Positions 26,625 through 34,539 of a stretch of 64,000 nucleotides of DNA are shown in pieces. The translations under genes were made by a program, and so were the position numbers. The stretch is taken from contig NZ_CP034451.1 in NCBI RefSeq assembly GCF_003952525.1, positions 2,108,001 to 2,172,000 of the forward strand, given 5' to 3'. Below the pieces are notes generated by a model. It had not been told where the DNA came from and ran no database searches. It saw only the letters and a program-made list of their open reading frames with translations. The stretch is from Mesorhizobium sp. M3A.F.Ca.ET.080.04.2.1 (GTDB lineage: Bacteria > Pseudomonadota > Alphaproteobacteria > Rhizobiales > Rhizobiaceae). Positions within the stretch are counted from its first letter, which is position 1; each line of letters starts with the position of its first letter.

Positions 26625-26907
26625 CCAGGGCTTATGGCAATGTGGGACGTGCCGATCGGTCAGCTTGCTGGCGAGCTGGCCGCGCCACATGCGATTGCCA
26701 TGCCGCATCACCTCGAGCCGGACCCGATGTGGTCGGCATACGGAACGGTGAGACCATGCCGGGCGCGCGCGCAGACAAAGGCCGCCGATCTCAATGGTTC
26801 CTCCAATCACACTTCCTGGTTCCGACAGACCCAGTGAAATCACGCACAAGAGGTGACGAATGCCCGCGGCATGGCTAAACCCATGCAAAGCCTGGGATGG
26901 CAGGCTT

Positions 26908-27141
26908 TACTCCCACTCAATTGTCTTTAACCCAGTTAGGTCATTGATCTAGCTGGGTTTTTCCTTGCCTACGGTACCGAAAGCCGACGCATGGCCCGCC
27001 AAAAACTTACGGTGTTGATTTTAAAGGGAAATTTTCGGCGGAAAAATTTTCGAGGTTTCGTGAACTATCGAGATCAATCGGGCCTTTTGACCTTCCCACT
27101 GCACCGAAACGTATGCGCCCATTGCGTTCAAAAGTACCGTC
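26908..27141. repeat. Island-end direct repeat, copy 1 (guaA-3'-end-like att core plus left arm)
   Basis: The first 16 bases, TACTCCCACTCAATTG, read on the minus strand as ATT GAG TGG GAG TA, the Ile-Glu-Trp-Glu-stop end of GMP synthase genes, a known target of integrases. The same 16-mer with one change occurs at 46239. In both copies a 17-mer, TTGATTTTAAAGGGAAA, follows at exactly +107, and AAAAGTACCGTC follows at +222 or +223. The rest is diverged but collinear. I read it as the outer end of an integrated element, with the core as its attachment site. Confidence 0.65.
26929..26962 (+). terminator. Intrinsic terminator-like hairpin
   Basis: Arms AACCCAGTTAG and CTAGCTGGGTT pair over 11 positions (one G-T pair), with a loop of about ten bases and a run of five T after the right arm. 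It lies about 300 bp downstream of the LuxR gene and inside the island-end repeat. It is absent from the second copy of the repeat, so it is not a conserved part of that repeat. Confidence 0.6.
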
Positions 27142-27323
27142 AGGGTGCCGAAGCCGGCCGCAACATAACGCGATGCTTGAGCCCTCGCAAACTCGATCAT
27201 TCGACTGCCGAAAAGGGACCGAAAGCGGACCTTCCGCTTTCGGCTTGGTCAAAAGGAAGCCGGACTTTGCGTCCCGCGTGGTGCCGCCGCAGAGTCTCTG
27301 CGGGGCGGTCACACGACGTCGCT

Positions 27324-27629
27324 TCAACCGTTTGTCTTGATGTCGGCGACGACCGTGCCCGAGACGGGGTCTGTCACGCCGAGGTTGCCACCGAGATCTT
27401 CCAGCAGATCGCGGATGGTGTCGAGCAGGCCGATCATCTGCGGTCGTGCCGCCGCCAGGCTATCTATGTCCTCCCATTCGCCGACGACGCAGAAGGTCCG
27501 CTCACTAGTCCTGACCAGCGCGGCCTTGCGAAAGCCCTTGGCGTCAAGCTTCGCCTTTTTGTGCGCGTCGATGAAGGCCTCTTCTTTGCCAGGCCTGGTG
27601 CGGAATCGGACGACGTTGTAAGCAGCCAT
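27324..27629 (-). CDS. Antibiotic-biosynthesis-monooxygenase-like (ABM) domain protein
   Basis: A 101-residue protein with the dimeric alpha-beta barrel pattern (NVVRFRTRPGKEEAFIDAH; FCVVGEWEDIDSLAAARP). Such small proteins act as quinol or heme monooxygenases or as binding proteins. It lies 51 bases after the methyltransferase gene on the same strand and is probably cotranscribed at the distal end of the buf gene group. Confidence 0.75.
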   Translation of the reverse strand: MAAYNVVRFRTRPGKEEAFIDAHKKAKLDAKGFRKAALVRTSERTFCVVGEWEDIDSLAAARPQMIGLLDTIRDLLEDLGGNLGVTDPVSGTVVADIKTNG

Positions 27630-27680
27630 ATCTTCCTCCTGTTGGCATTTTGAACTGTATGACGAGCTTTCGGCCCGCCC

Positions 27681-28757
27681 TCATGGACGTGCCTCGAGAA
27701 CCATGTTGAACGGCGTCTCGGTGGCGCGGCGGAACCGCTTGAACCCGCCGCCCGCCACGACCTTGCGCAGCCTCGCTTCGCCGGCTTGGGCGCCGAGCCC
27801 GAGTCCGACTTCCTGGGATAGCGATGCGGGCGTGCAGATGAAAGTGGAGGCGGCGTAGTAGATGCGGCCAACCGGGTTGAGGTTGGCCGAAAGCTGGTCG
27901 TGCGCGAAAGGCTCGACAATCATCCAAGTGCCATCTGGCTTCAGCGCCTTGTGGACATGTCTGGCCGCGCCTTCCGGATCGCCCATGTCGTGTAGGCAGT
28001 CGAAGAAGGCAACGAGATCGTAGGTGCCGGGGAAATCCTTGGCCGGCGCCACCTGGAAGCGTGTGTTCCCGGCGACACCTGCTTCCTTGGCGGCGACGCG
28101 CGCCCGTTCGATGGAAGGGGCATGGTAGTCGAAGCCGACGAAACGGGAGTTTGGAAACGCTTTGGCCATCAGCACGGTCGAGGCGCCATGCCCGCATCCG
28201 ACATCAGCGACGTCTATGCCCCGCTCCAGCTTCTCGACTACACCGTCGAGCGCCGGCAGCCAGGAACCGATCAGGTTGGCGTTGTAGCCCGGCCGGAAGA
28301 AGCGTTCCGTGCCGCGGAACAAGCAGGCACTGTGATCGTGCCATCCCAAACCCTTGCCGGAGCGGAAGGCCTGACGCACCTTCTCCTCGTCGAGCCACAG
28401 CGTTGAGACAACCTCAAACGCGCCGGCCATGAAGGCCGGGCTATCCTCATTAACGAAGACCTGCTCTTGCTCGGGGCTCAGGTAGAAGCTGTCGCCGGCC
28501 TCGTCATATTCGACATAGCCGGCTGCGGCCTGCGCCGAGAGCCATTCGCGCACCAGCCGTTCCTGCGTCCCGGTCCGTTTGGCGAGCTGTCGTGCGGTCA
28601 TCTTGCCACCTTCGCTCAACGCCGCAAACAGGCCCAGCCTGTCGCCCAGCAGCACGGCGGCACCGGTGGTGATGGCGCCGAGATCGCCGACCATCTTGCC
28701 GAGGAGTGCCTCCAGCTTTTCCTGATCGGGTTGCGTCTCCTTATTGCGTTCTAGCAT
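27681..28757 (-). CDS. SAM-dependent methyltransferase with N-terminal winged helix
   Basis: A 358-residue protein from ATG 28757 (GGAGGAG upstream). Residues 25-110 form a winged-helix-like domain (AALSEGGKMTARQLAKRTGTQERLVREWL). The Rossmann domain has SAM motif I VADVGCGHGAST near residue 183 and FDCLHDMGDPEGAARH later. It resembles the class I methyltransferases annotated with a preceding transcription-regulator-like domain. It follows the decayed quinone reductase gene after 200 bp. The substrate is unknown. Confidence 0.85.
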   Translation of the reverse strand: MLERNKETQPDQEKLEALLGKMVGDLGAITTGAAVLLGDRLGLFAALSEGGKMTARQLAKRTGTQERLVREWLSAQAAAGYVEYDEAGDSFYLSPEQEQVFVNEDSPAFMAGAFEVVSTLWLDEEKVRQAFRSGKGLGWHDHSACLFRGTERFFRPGYNANLIGSWLPALDGVVEKLERGIDVADVGCGHGASTVLMAKAFPNSRFVGFDYHAPSIERARVAAKEAGVAGNTRFQVAPAKDFPGTYDLVAFFDCLHDMGDPEGAARHVHKALKPDGTWMIVEPFAHDQLSANLNPVGRIYYAASTFICTPASLSQEVGLGLGAQAGEARLRKVVAGGGFKRFRRATETPFNMVLEARP

Positions 28758-28958
28758 CGGCTTTCTCCTCCGGCTCGATCCCAAACACTTGCCATGGGCG
28801 ACAAGCCAGTTTTCCTTCCGGGAAGGCCTCGCCATGACATTCTGTTGTTCGATCCGTAGCGACTGACCGTTACAGGTTCACAGCAACGTGACCGCCTCTG
28901 GGACTTCGCGGTGAGAGCAGGACTTCCAACCCCGAGATACGAGCACGAACGCGCTAGC

Positions 28959-29709
28959 TCAGGAAACTCCGGCTGGCGTGGCGCTCTGTGCCAGTGAACT
29001 GGACACCGCGGACTTCAAAACATGGGTTTCATCGAAGTCCGCGAGCTTCGGATACGCTATAGTAGGAGCGTCTGCGAGCCCCAGGACGCGTTCACGGTAA
29101 CGCTCAAGGAAAATCCGGCGTTCACCGTCGCTGATGCGCGCAGGTGCGTGCACAAGGAAAGGCTCGATCACGGTGAAGCCGACAAAGTAGAGCATACCGT
29201 GGTTAATGGGGAACAGGATCGAATCTATCGGGCCATTCACCTCGGTCGGAATAGATCGGTGGCGGCCCGCCGATTGTCACGGAACACATCGCGCGTTTTC
29301 CGGCAAAGACGCCGCGATCATACCATTTGCCGCCGCCATAGATGCGGCGACCCGACGCGAACACCCGGTCCACCCACCCTTTCAGGATCGCCGGCAGCCC
29401 GAACCACCAGAGCGGAAACTGGAGGATCAAGGCGTCGCACCAGAAGAGCTTGTCCATCTCCGCCTGGATGTCGGGAGCAAACCCGTCGTGGGCAGCCGCA
29501 TTCGCCTCCTCAGCCTGCTGGCGATAGTAGGTCGCGTCGCGCACGGTCGTGAAGTTGCGGCGATCTGATACGGGGTTGAAACCCATGGCGTAGAGGTCGG
29601 AGACAACGACCTCGTGCCCCGCCCCAGACAGCGCGCCCTGTGCCTCTCGGGTCAGGGCGCCATTGAAGCTGTTGGGCTCAGGGTGTGCGTGAACGATGAA
29701 AATGCGCAC
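28959..29709 (-). pseudogene. NAD(P)H quinone reductase (flavodoxin-like fold), frameshifted
   Basis: From ATG 29709 the frame reads MRIFIVHAHPEPNSFNGAL through FWCDALILQFPLWWFGLPAI and GGPPPIYSDRG, typical of NQO1/MdaB-like flavoproteins, then ends in 12 unrelated residues. The family continuation VNGPIDSILFPINHGMLYFV resumes one frame away, around 29243, and runs on to 28959. One missing G in a GGTG context explains it. The break removes the C-terminal third, so the gene is probably inactive unless it is a sequencing error. Confidence 0.8.
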
Positions 29710-29732
29710 CTGCTTTCACCCGCCGAAAATGT

Positions 29733-30203
29733 TCATTTTCTGGGGAGGGTTCGCTCGGCCACATAGTCGAGCGAGAAGACACCGGCGCCGCGCGTCAGAA
29801 CGAGAAGCAGCAACGAGGCCCAGAGCAGGTGCTCGGCCCAGTTTTCCGGATAGACGAAGATCTGGATGACGGAGACGACGCCGAGCAGCATCAGGGCCGC
29901 AAGGCGCGAAAACAGCCCGAAGAAGACCAGCACCGAGCCCGTCAGTTCCGCGGTCGTCGCCAGCGGAGCCGCGATCGAAGGGTCGATGAACGGCAGGTTG
30001 TATTCGTTGGCGAACAGTTGCAGCGTCACCGGCCAGGATGCCAGCTTGCTCTGCGCCGACTGCCAGAAGACATGCGCGACCGCGACGCGTGCGGCGAGCT
30101 GGATCAGCGAAAACGGAGTGTGTTCTGGAAGCTTGATAATGCGCCTGTAGAGGCCGACAAGGCCGGCCGGGTTGGACGAGGATTGCTCCGATATTGCGGT
30201 CAT
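29733..30203 (-). CDS. DoxX-family membrane protein of the bufferin operon
   Basis: A 156-residue protein with four predicted helices and the DoxX signature region (LAARVAVAHVFWQSAQSKL; TAELTGSVLVFFGLFSRLAAL). DoxX proteins are the usual fourth gene after DUF2282, DUF692 and DUF2063 genes in bufferin/gig operons. It begins 11 bases after the DUF2063 gene. It probably handles redox or export steps at the membrane; the family role is not settled. Confidence 0.87.
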   Translation of the reverse strand: MTAISEQSSSNPAGLVGLYRRIIKLPEHTPFSLIQLAARVAVAHVFWQSAQSKLASWPVTLQLFANEYNLPFIDPSIAAPLATTAELTGSVLVFFGLFSRLAALMLLGVVSVIQIFVYPENWAEHLLWASLLLLVLTRGAGVFSLDYVAERTLPRK

Positions 30204-30214
30204 GATTGTCTCCG

Positions 30215-31000
30215 TCAGTTTGAGGGGGAATTCGCGGCGACGCGCACGTCAGTGACGAGCCTGTCGCGGAACAGACGCACGAGGGCCGAAACCAGGTCGA
30301 AGGCCGGGTCGAGCGCCAAGGCGCGGCCAGTGGCATGCTCGAGGCCGAAGCCGTGTTTCAGCGAATGCCAGAAGGCGAAGTTCGCGCGGTCGAGCAGAAA
30401 AAGCCGCACGTAGTTCCCCGATCGCCACAACGCCACGCGTTCGGGACGCCTTGCCCAGGTGATGTTTTCGTCGACCGCCGTCTCTTGTTGATGCGCCTTC
30501 CATACCGACAGGGTCGACCAGTGCGAGACGATCAACCGCAGCGAGGGCTGGAGCTGGATATCCGGCGACAGCCCAAGGTCGGTGTTGTCATATTCTGCGA
30601 GGCTGCGGGGCGGCAGCGACGCCGTGTCGAGCGCCTCCGCTATGGCCCATTCGAGACGCGCCGTTTCGGCGACGATCGGCATGTCGGACAGCGTGTCGAT
30701 CGTTTTCAGGAAGCGTGGAAAGCCCGCGCCATAACGTGCCAGCCGCGACTCCACTGGCGGATGCCGCCGAATGAATTCGCTCGCCGCAAAGCGGAAAAAG
30801 CGTTCGTCGACGAGGCGGACGGTCACGGGAAACACCGCCATCAGCGCTGCTGTCAGGGAACTGCGCGTGTTGTTCTGGTAAATCCGCAGACGCGCCAACG
30901 GATCTGCCTTGCCGGCAGTCAGCATATTTGCGGCGACCACTGGCTCCATGGCCAGCACTGACCGCGCCATGGTGGTCTGCAAGTGTTCAAGCGGCAGCAT
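30215..31000 (-). CDS. bufC: DUF2063 protein, partner of the MNIO maturase (BufC-like)
   Basis: A 261-residue protein from ATG 31000 (GAGGAATACC upstream). The N-terminal domain carries the DUF2063 pattern RLRIYQNNTRSSLTAALMAVFPVTVRLV and FIRRHPPVESRLARYG. It overlaps the DUF692 gene by 14 bases. In bufferin systems this protein presents the precursor peptide to the DUF692 enzyme. The C-terminal half is specific and has no recognised catalytic motif. Confidence 0.87.
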   Translation of the reverse strand: MLPLEHLQTTMARSVLAMEPVVAANMLTAGKADPLARLRIYQNNTRSSLTAALMAVFPVTVRLVDERFFRFAASEFIRRHPPVESRLARYGAGFPRFLKTIDTLSDMPIVAETARLEWAIAEALDTASLPPRSLAEYDNTDLGLSPDIQLQPSLRLIVSHWSTLSVWKAHQQETAVDENITWARRPERVALWRSGNYVRLFLLDRANFAFWHSLKHGFGLEHATGRALALDPAFDLVSALVRLFRDRLVTDVRVAANSPSN

Positions 31001-32021
31001 GGTATTCCTCCTCGATTGAGACAAGCGCCGCGGACATGCACGGCCTGGCGCACCTGGCAGCGGCAAACGCCGCAAGGACGGGCATGCCGGTCGGCGCTTC
31101 GTTTTGGACGGAAAGGTGGATCAGCGTCGCACGCGTTTTTGTCGTTTGCTCGCGCCGCGTGGCTTGCTTGCGGTTGAACATGATCGAAGCGGTCAGCATG
31201 TCGGCCCACATCGCTTCGCCAAGCACCACGTCGAGAACGGGAACGTCGGTGTCCCACTCGATCAAGGTCGGTCGCGGGCCAAGCCGCTCTATGGCATGCT
31301 GGTAGAGCGCCCAGACGACCGGCGGCACGCGCGAGCCATGGTCGTCGATGAGCACGGTGTCGGTTCCGACCTGGTTGGTTGCATGGCCGGCAAGGTGGAT
31401 TTCTCCGATCGCCTCGGCCGGCAGTGCATCGATGAAGGCCTTGGCGTAATATTGCAGATTGTGTGCCGAGACCTGGACGTTGTTTACGTCGAGCAACAAA
31501 CCGCAGCCGGTCTGTGCCACGAGCTCGGCGAGGAACTCGGCCTCTGTCATTGATGAGTCGGCAAACGCGACATAGGCGGATAGATTTTCGATCAGCACCT
31601 GCCGCTTCAGCGTATCCTGGACGGTCTCGACATTTCGCGCCACGATCGCCAACGCTTCTTCATCGTAGCGCAGCGGCAAGAGATCGTTGAGATAGGCGCC
31701 GTCGGCGACGCTCCAGGCGAGATGCTCGGAAACCAGATCGGGCTCGAAGCGCTCGCAGACCTTGCGCAGCCGCTCCAGATGATCGTGATCCAGGCCTCGC
31801 GCGCTGCCCAGCGACAAACCGACGCCGTGCACGGAGAGCGGGTAGATCTGGCGAAGTTTTTCCAGCGCTTCGACGCCGGCGCCGTCACCCATGTAGTTCT
31901 CGGCGTGGACCTCGAGCCAGCCGGCGGACGGCCGCCGTGTCAGCATCTCTGCGATGTGGGGCGAGCGAAGACCGATGCCCGCCGATGCGGGGATCGCGAG
32001 TGGCGAAAAAATAGTAGACAT
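30987..32021 (-). CDS. bufB: DUF692 multinuclear iron oxidase (BufB-like peptide maturase)
   Basis: A 344-residue protein from ATG 32021 (AGGAGGAG upstream). The TIM-barrel metal ligands of the MNIO family are visible in order: HAENY, SVHGVGLSLG, SEHLAW, ENLSAY, LLLDVNNVQVSAHN, GEIHLAGH, DDHGSRV and IEWDTDVP. Relatives convert Cys residues of a small secreted precursor to thiooxazole-type rings. Unusual here is a C-terminal extension of about 60 residues after the barrel, rich in Ala and Arg with two Cys, whose role is unknown. Confidence 0.92.
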   Translation of the reverse strand: MSTIFSPLAIPASAGIGLRSPHIAEMLTRRPSAGWLEVHAENYMGDGAGVEALEKLRQIYPLSVHGVGLSLGSARGLDHDHLERLRKVCERFEPDLVSEHLAWSVADGAYLNDLLPLRYDEEALAIVARNVETVQDTLKRQVLIENLSAYVAFADSSMTEAEFLAELVAQTGCGLLLDVNNVQVSAHNLQYYAKAFIDALPAEAIGEIHLAGHATNQVGTDTVLIDDHGSRVPPVVWALYQHAIERLGPRPTLIEWDTDVPVLDVVLGEAMWADMLTASIMFNRKQATRREQTTKTRATLIHLSVQNEAPTGMPVLAAFAAARCARPCMSAALVSIEEEYHAAA

Positions 32022-32064
32022 CGGTCTCCTCCTTCTAATCTGGTCGCTCGAGGTGAAAAGTTGA

Positions 32065-32334
32065 CTAGGCCTTCGGCTTGTCGCTGCCGCCCGCGATCTT
32101 GGCGCAGCTGCCGGCGGGCACGTAGAGCCAGGAATCCGGCTGGTTGTCAGCGGTGGCGGTGCCGGCGCAGGAATGCGTCGCGGTCTGGCAGTCGTTCTGG
32201 CCGGCCTTGACGACGCCGTAGCATTTCTCGAAGGCGAAGCTCGGCTTGGCCGCAGGACCGCTATATGCCGCCGTCGCGGCGAGCGAGGTGGCGGCTGCAA
32301 GGGCCGATCCGATGAGGGTCTTGGTGCTGATCAC
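32065..32334 (-). CDS. bufA: Bufferin-type precursor peptide (DUF2282)
   Basis: An 89-residue precursor. GTG 32334 is chosen for AGGAG nine bases upstream and a proper signal peptide ([20 protein letters not shown]). The mature part has four Cys at about residues 38, 49, 56 and 77 in [22 protein letters not shown] and VPAGSCAK, the DUF2282 pattern. In studied relatives (Caulobacter bufferins) modified Cys residues bind copper and protect the cell. It is the first gene of the operon; processing is inferred from the adjacent maturase genes. Confidence 0.9.
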   Translation of the reverse strand: MISTKTLIGSALAAATSLAATAAYSGPAAKPSFAFEKCYGVVKAGQNDCQTATHSCAGTATADNQPDSWLYVPAGSCAKIAGGSDKPKA

Positions 32335-32391
32335 AGGCTTGTCTCCTGGTTGACGTTTCGAGAGAAAGACCGGCCTCGAGGCCCGTCTGCA

Positions 32392-32408
32392 GATCAGTCT
32401 CTCTGATC
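32392..32408. promoter_or_regulatory. Inverted repeat upstream of bufA
   Basis: GATCAG and CTGATC arms are separated by TCTCT, about 60 bp upstream of the bufA start. It is the only clear dyad in the leader region and a candidate operator or transcription-factor site for the operon. No sigma factor or metal regulator gene is adjacent, so the regulator is unknown. Confidence 0.35.
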
Positions 32409-32476
32409 GTGGCGCCGAGCTGAAATGCTGTCTCGGCATGGAATTGATACGCGGCCACTATGTTCAGGAGAGCGGT

Positions 32477-32510
32477 AAAAAAGGCCCTCCGGCCGGGGAA
32501 CCGGAGGGCC
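32477..32510 (-). terminator. Strong intrinsic terminator after the patatin-like gene
   Basis: Perfect ten-base arms GGCCCTCCGG and CCGGAGGGCC enclose eight bases. On the minus strand the hairpin is followed by a run of six T. It lies about 57 bp past the stop of the minus-strand patatin-like gene and insulates it from the buf operon transcribed in the same direction. Confidence 0.85.
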
Positions 32511-32566
32511 CGGCGCCTGCATTCGGGAGTATGCGAAGCAGGCGCGGCTAGGCGGGAGGGAAGCGC

Positions 32567-33424
32567 CTAGATGTATTGGGTTCTGCAGCCGACAGCCGGG
32601 CGTTCGTCGGCTTCGAAAAGATCAGTCGCAAGCCAGTCTTCGGCACATTGCCGACCTCTGTCACGCATGTCGGTCAGTTCGCCCCAGTCGATCCAGGGTC
32701 TGACGAAGAGTGCAGCCCCTGCTCGGTATTGACTGTCGAAGATGGTGTGAACCGGCGCGCATTTGGTCGCGCAATGGGTGGAGGAAAAGCTGCGATCCGG
32801 ACAAAGCGTCGTGAACAGCGAAGGCCTGCCCGCGATGATCAGGCGGTGGCTCGTTTTCGGTGACCGAGCAGACGGCAATTGCCAGATGTCGCCGTCCCCC
32901 CAATAGCTATCGCCGTCGATTTCCACAGGCGGGGAGACGAACGGGACGGTGGCTGCCGCCACGATCGCGTTGATCGACAGATGCTCACCGGAAAATATCT
33001 TCACAGCGTCGGTGCGGGCATTGACGGCCAGGACGGCCAGTTTCGCCGAGCAGTCTTCGTTACTGATCTGCTTGAGGCCGATCGACTGTTCCAGCATCGA
33101 TCGAAGCAGGCTCGTTCTGTCGATGGCGAACATCGAGGCATGGCTGACGCGCCGCCAGAAATTGGCGAGTGCCGTCCGCGCGCCACGCCTGCCGCCGACG
33201 CTCAGCCCATAGGCAAAGACCGCCGCCTGCATCGCTGCAAAGCCGGACGCGGTAACGCCGCTGACGCCGCAGTTCGGCTCGTCCAGCAGCCGATCGAGCA
33301 CCCCCCAGACGAAAGCGGCATGGGCGTCGTTTGCCAGCACGATTTCGATCGTCCGGCTTTCCACACCAGGATCCGGTATTGACGTGACCGCTTGAACTGT
33401 TCTCGCTGCGGACTGGGCAAGCAT
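32567..33424 (-). CDS. Patatin-like protein lacking catalytic motifs (predicted pseudoenzyme)
   Basis: A 285-residue protein. Its layout matches patatin phospholipases: AFVWGVLDRLLDE near residue 40, ALANFWRRVSHAS near 90, SINAIVAAATVPFVSPPVEIDGD near 150-172. But the glycine-rich oxyanion loop GGGAHGAF is LANDAHAAF, the nucleophile motif GTSAG is GVTASG with no GxSxG, and the DGG motif reads WGDGDIW. Lipase activity is therefore unlikely; a binding or regulatory role is possible. A strong terminator follows it. ATG 33424 is used; a TTG ten codons upstream is less likely. Confidence 0.78.
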   Translation of the reverse strand: MLAQSAARTVQAVTSIPDPGVESRTIEIVLANDAHAAFVWGVLDRLLDEPNCGVSGVTASGFAAMQAAVFAYGLSVGGRRGARTALANFWRRVSHASMFAIDRTSLLRSMLEQSIGLKQISNEDCSAKLAVLAVNARTDAVKIFSGEHLSINAIVAAATVPFVSPPVEIDGDSYWGDGDIWQLPSARSPKTSHRLIIAGRPSLFTTLCPDRSFSSTHCATKCAPVHTIFDSQYRAGAALFVRPWIDWGELTDMRDRGRQCAEDWLATDLFEADERPAVGCRTQYI

Positions 33425-33620
33425 GATTGGTCTCCATCCCGAGGGCGCCAACAAAGGCGACTGGAGAGAGACTGCCGCATCTTTTTCTTCTGCCGAAATG
33501 CCAAGCTGGCATGAAGTCCATAGGCAGATTGCATTGGCTGCCGACCCTCACACGCCGCACTCTCCATTCCGATCAGGCCGGCGTTGCCGTTGCCAGAGCT
33601 ACAGCCTGTCAAGGAGAGGA

Positions 33621-33899
33621 ATGATGAGAAGACGACTTACCTGTGTGGCCGCGCTTGCGATTGGCCTTGGCGCGAGTTCCGCGCTCGCCAACCCGTTCAC
33701 CGATTTCGCTGCGTTGCCGACCTTCTATACGGACGCCACGATGAAGACGATGAAACCGATGGCTGGCTTCAAGAGGGCCTGGTTCGCCCTGTCAAAGCAT
33801 GACCGGGTCAAGATGACGAAGGCGTGCAATGAGCCGGCGATGAGCAGGACCCACGCCCAATTCTGCGCCAACGTGCTTGCTTTGAGCGGAGCCAACTAG
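33621..33899 (+). CDS. Small secreted two-cysteine protein, copy 1
   Basis: A 92-residue product from ATG 33621 (AAGGAGAGGA upstream). The signal segment (LTCVAALAIGLGASSALA) precedes a 67-residue mature part with FYTDATMKTMKPMAGFKRAW and CNEPAMSRTHAQFC. A close paralogue follows at 34090. The two Cys, 13 positions apart, may form a disulfide or bind a metal. I do not recognise a named family. Confidence 0.75.
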   Translation: MMRRRLTCVAALAIGLGASSALANPFTDFAALPTFYTDATMKTMKPMAGFKRAWFALSKHDRVKMTKACNEPAMSRTHAQFCANVLALSGAN

Positions 33900-34089
33900 C
33901 GACGCGTTCGTAAGCATCTACGGGATGCACAGCCGGCATAACCTTGATATGCAGATGGCATTGGCAAGTTACTAGTCGATTGTCGCAAGATCGACGTCAG
34001 CAAATAGGAACGTCTAGATTCCGAATTACTGTCGAATCAATCAATAGGTTGTCGGTATGACGACCACCAAATCAGATAAGGACTTTAAA

Positions 34090-34365
34090 ATGGATCTCAA
34101 AGCTATCTGCCTTGGCGCTTTTGCCCTTTCGGTTCTTGGCGGCGCCGCGTTTGCCGGCGTCCTTGACGAACCATCCAACATGCAGCCCTTCTTCACCGAT
34201 TCCGGCATGAAGACGATGAAGTCGAGCGCCGAGTTCGAGACGTCGTGGAAGGCCACGCCGAAGAAGACGCAGGATGCGATGATGAAGGAATGCAACGACG
34301 CCGCAATGAGCAAGCCGCATGCGCAGTTCTGCGCCCAGCTCTTTGCCCTCGGCCATCACAGCTGA
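34090..34365 (+). CDS. Small secreted two-cysteine protein, copy 2
   Basis: A 91-residue paralogue of the preceding gene. ATG 34090 is chosen so that the protein starts with a clean signal peptide (DLKAICLGAFALSVLGGAAFA); an ATG at 34057 adds 11 residues. The shared core is FFTDSGMKTMKSSAEF, then a conserved Trp, CNDAAMSKPHAQFC and a short hydrophobic tail. It lies 175 bp upstream of a LysR-type gene on the same strand. Confidence 0.75.
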   Translation: MDLKAICLGAFALSVLGGAAFAGVLDEPSNMQPFFTDSGMKTMKSSAEFETSWKATPKKTQDAMMKECNDAAMSKPHAQFCAQLFALGHHS

Positions 34366-34539
34366 CACTTCCCGGGCGCGTCACCCATAACCAGACAGTT
34401 GGATGGCCCGGCCTTGGCCCGCCATCGTCGCATGACGAAAGGCTATCGACTTTATAGCCCCCGCGCATTGGCGTGATCCGGTCCATTGCGGCAGTCTTGG
34501 AGCATGCAAATGCATCTATGCAGCTGAGGGACGATACGC

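Larger units (their letters stand above)
26625..27323. other. Intergenic region with island-end repeat, no gene recognised
   Basis: No open frame here has a ribosome site and family-like sequence. The stretch contains the first guaA-end-like core and left-end repeat (26908-27141), a hairpin terminator (26929-26962) and a slightly AT-rich block around 27015-27060 that contrasts with the GC-rich neighbours. Confidence 0.6.

Noticed and set aside
26634..26878. Short + strand frames after the LuxR gene
   Set aside because: No ribosome site or protein-like pattern; they overlap each other in different frames.
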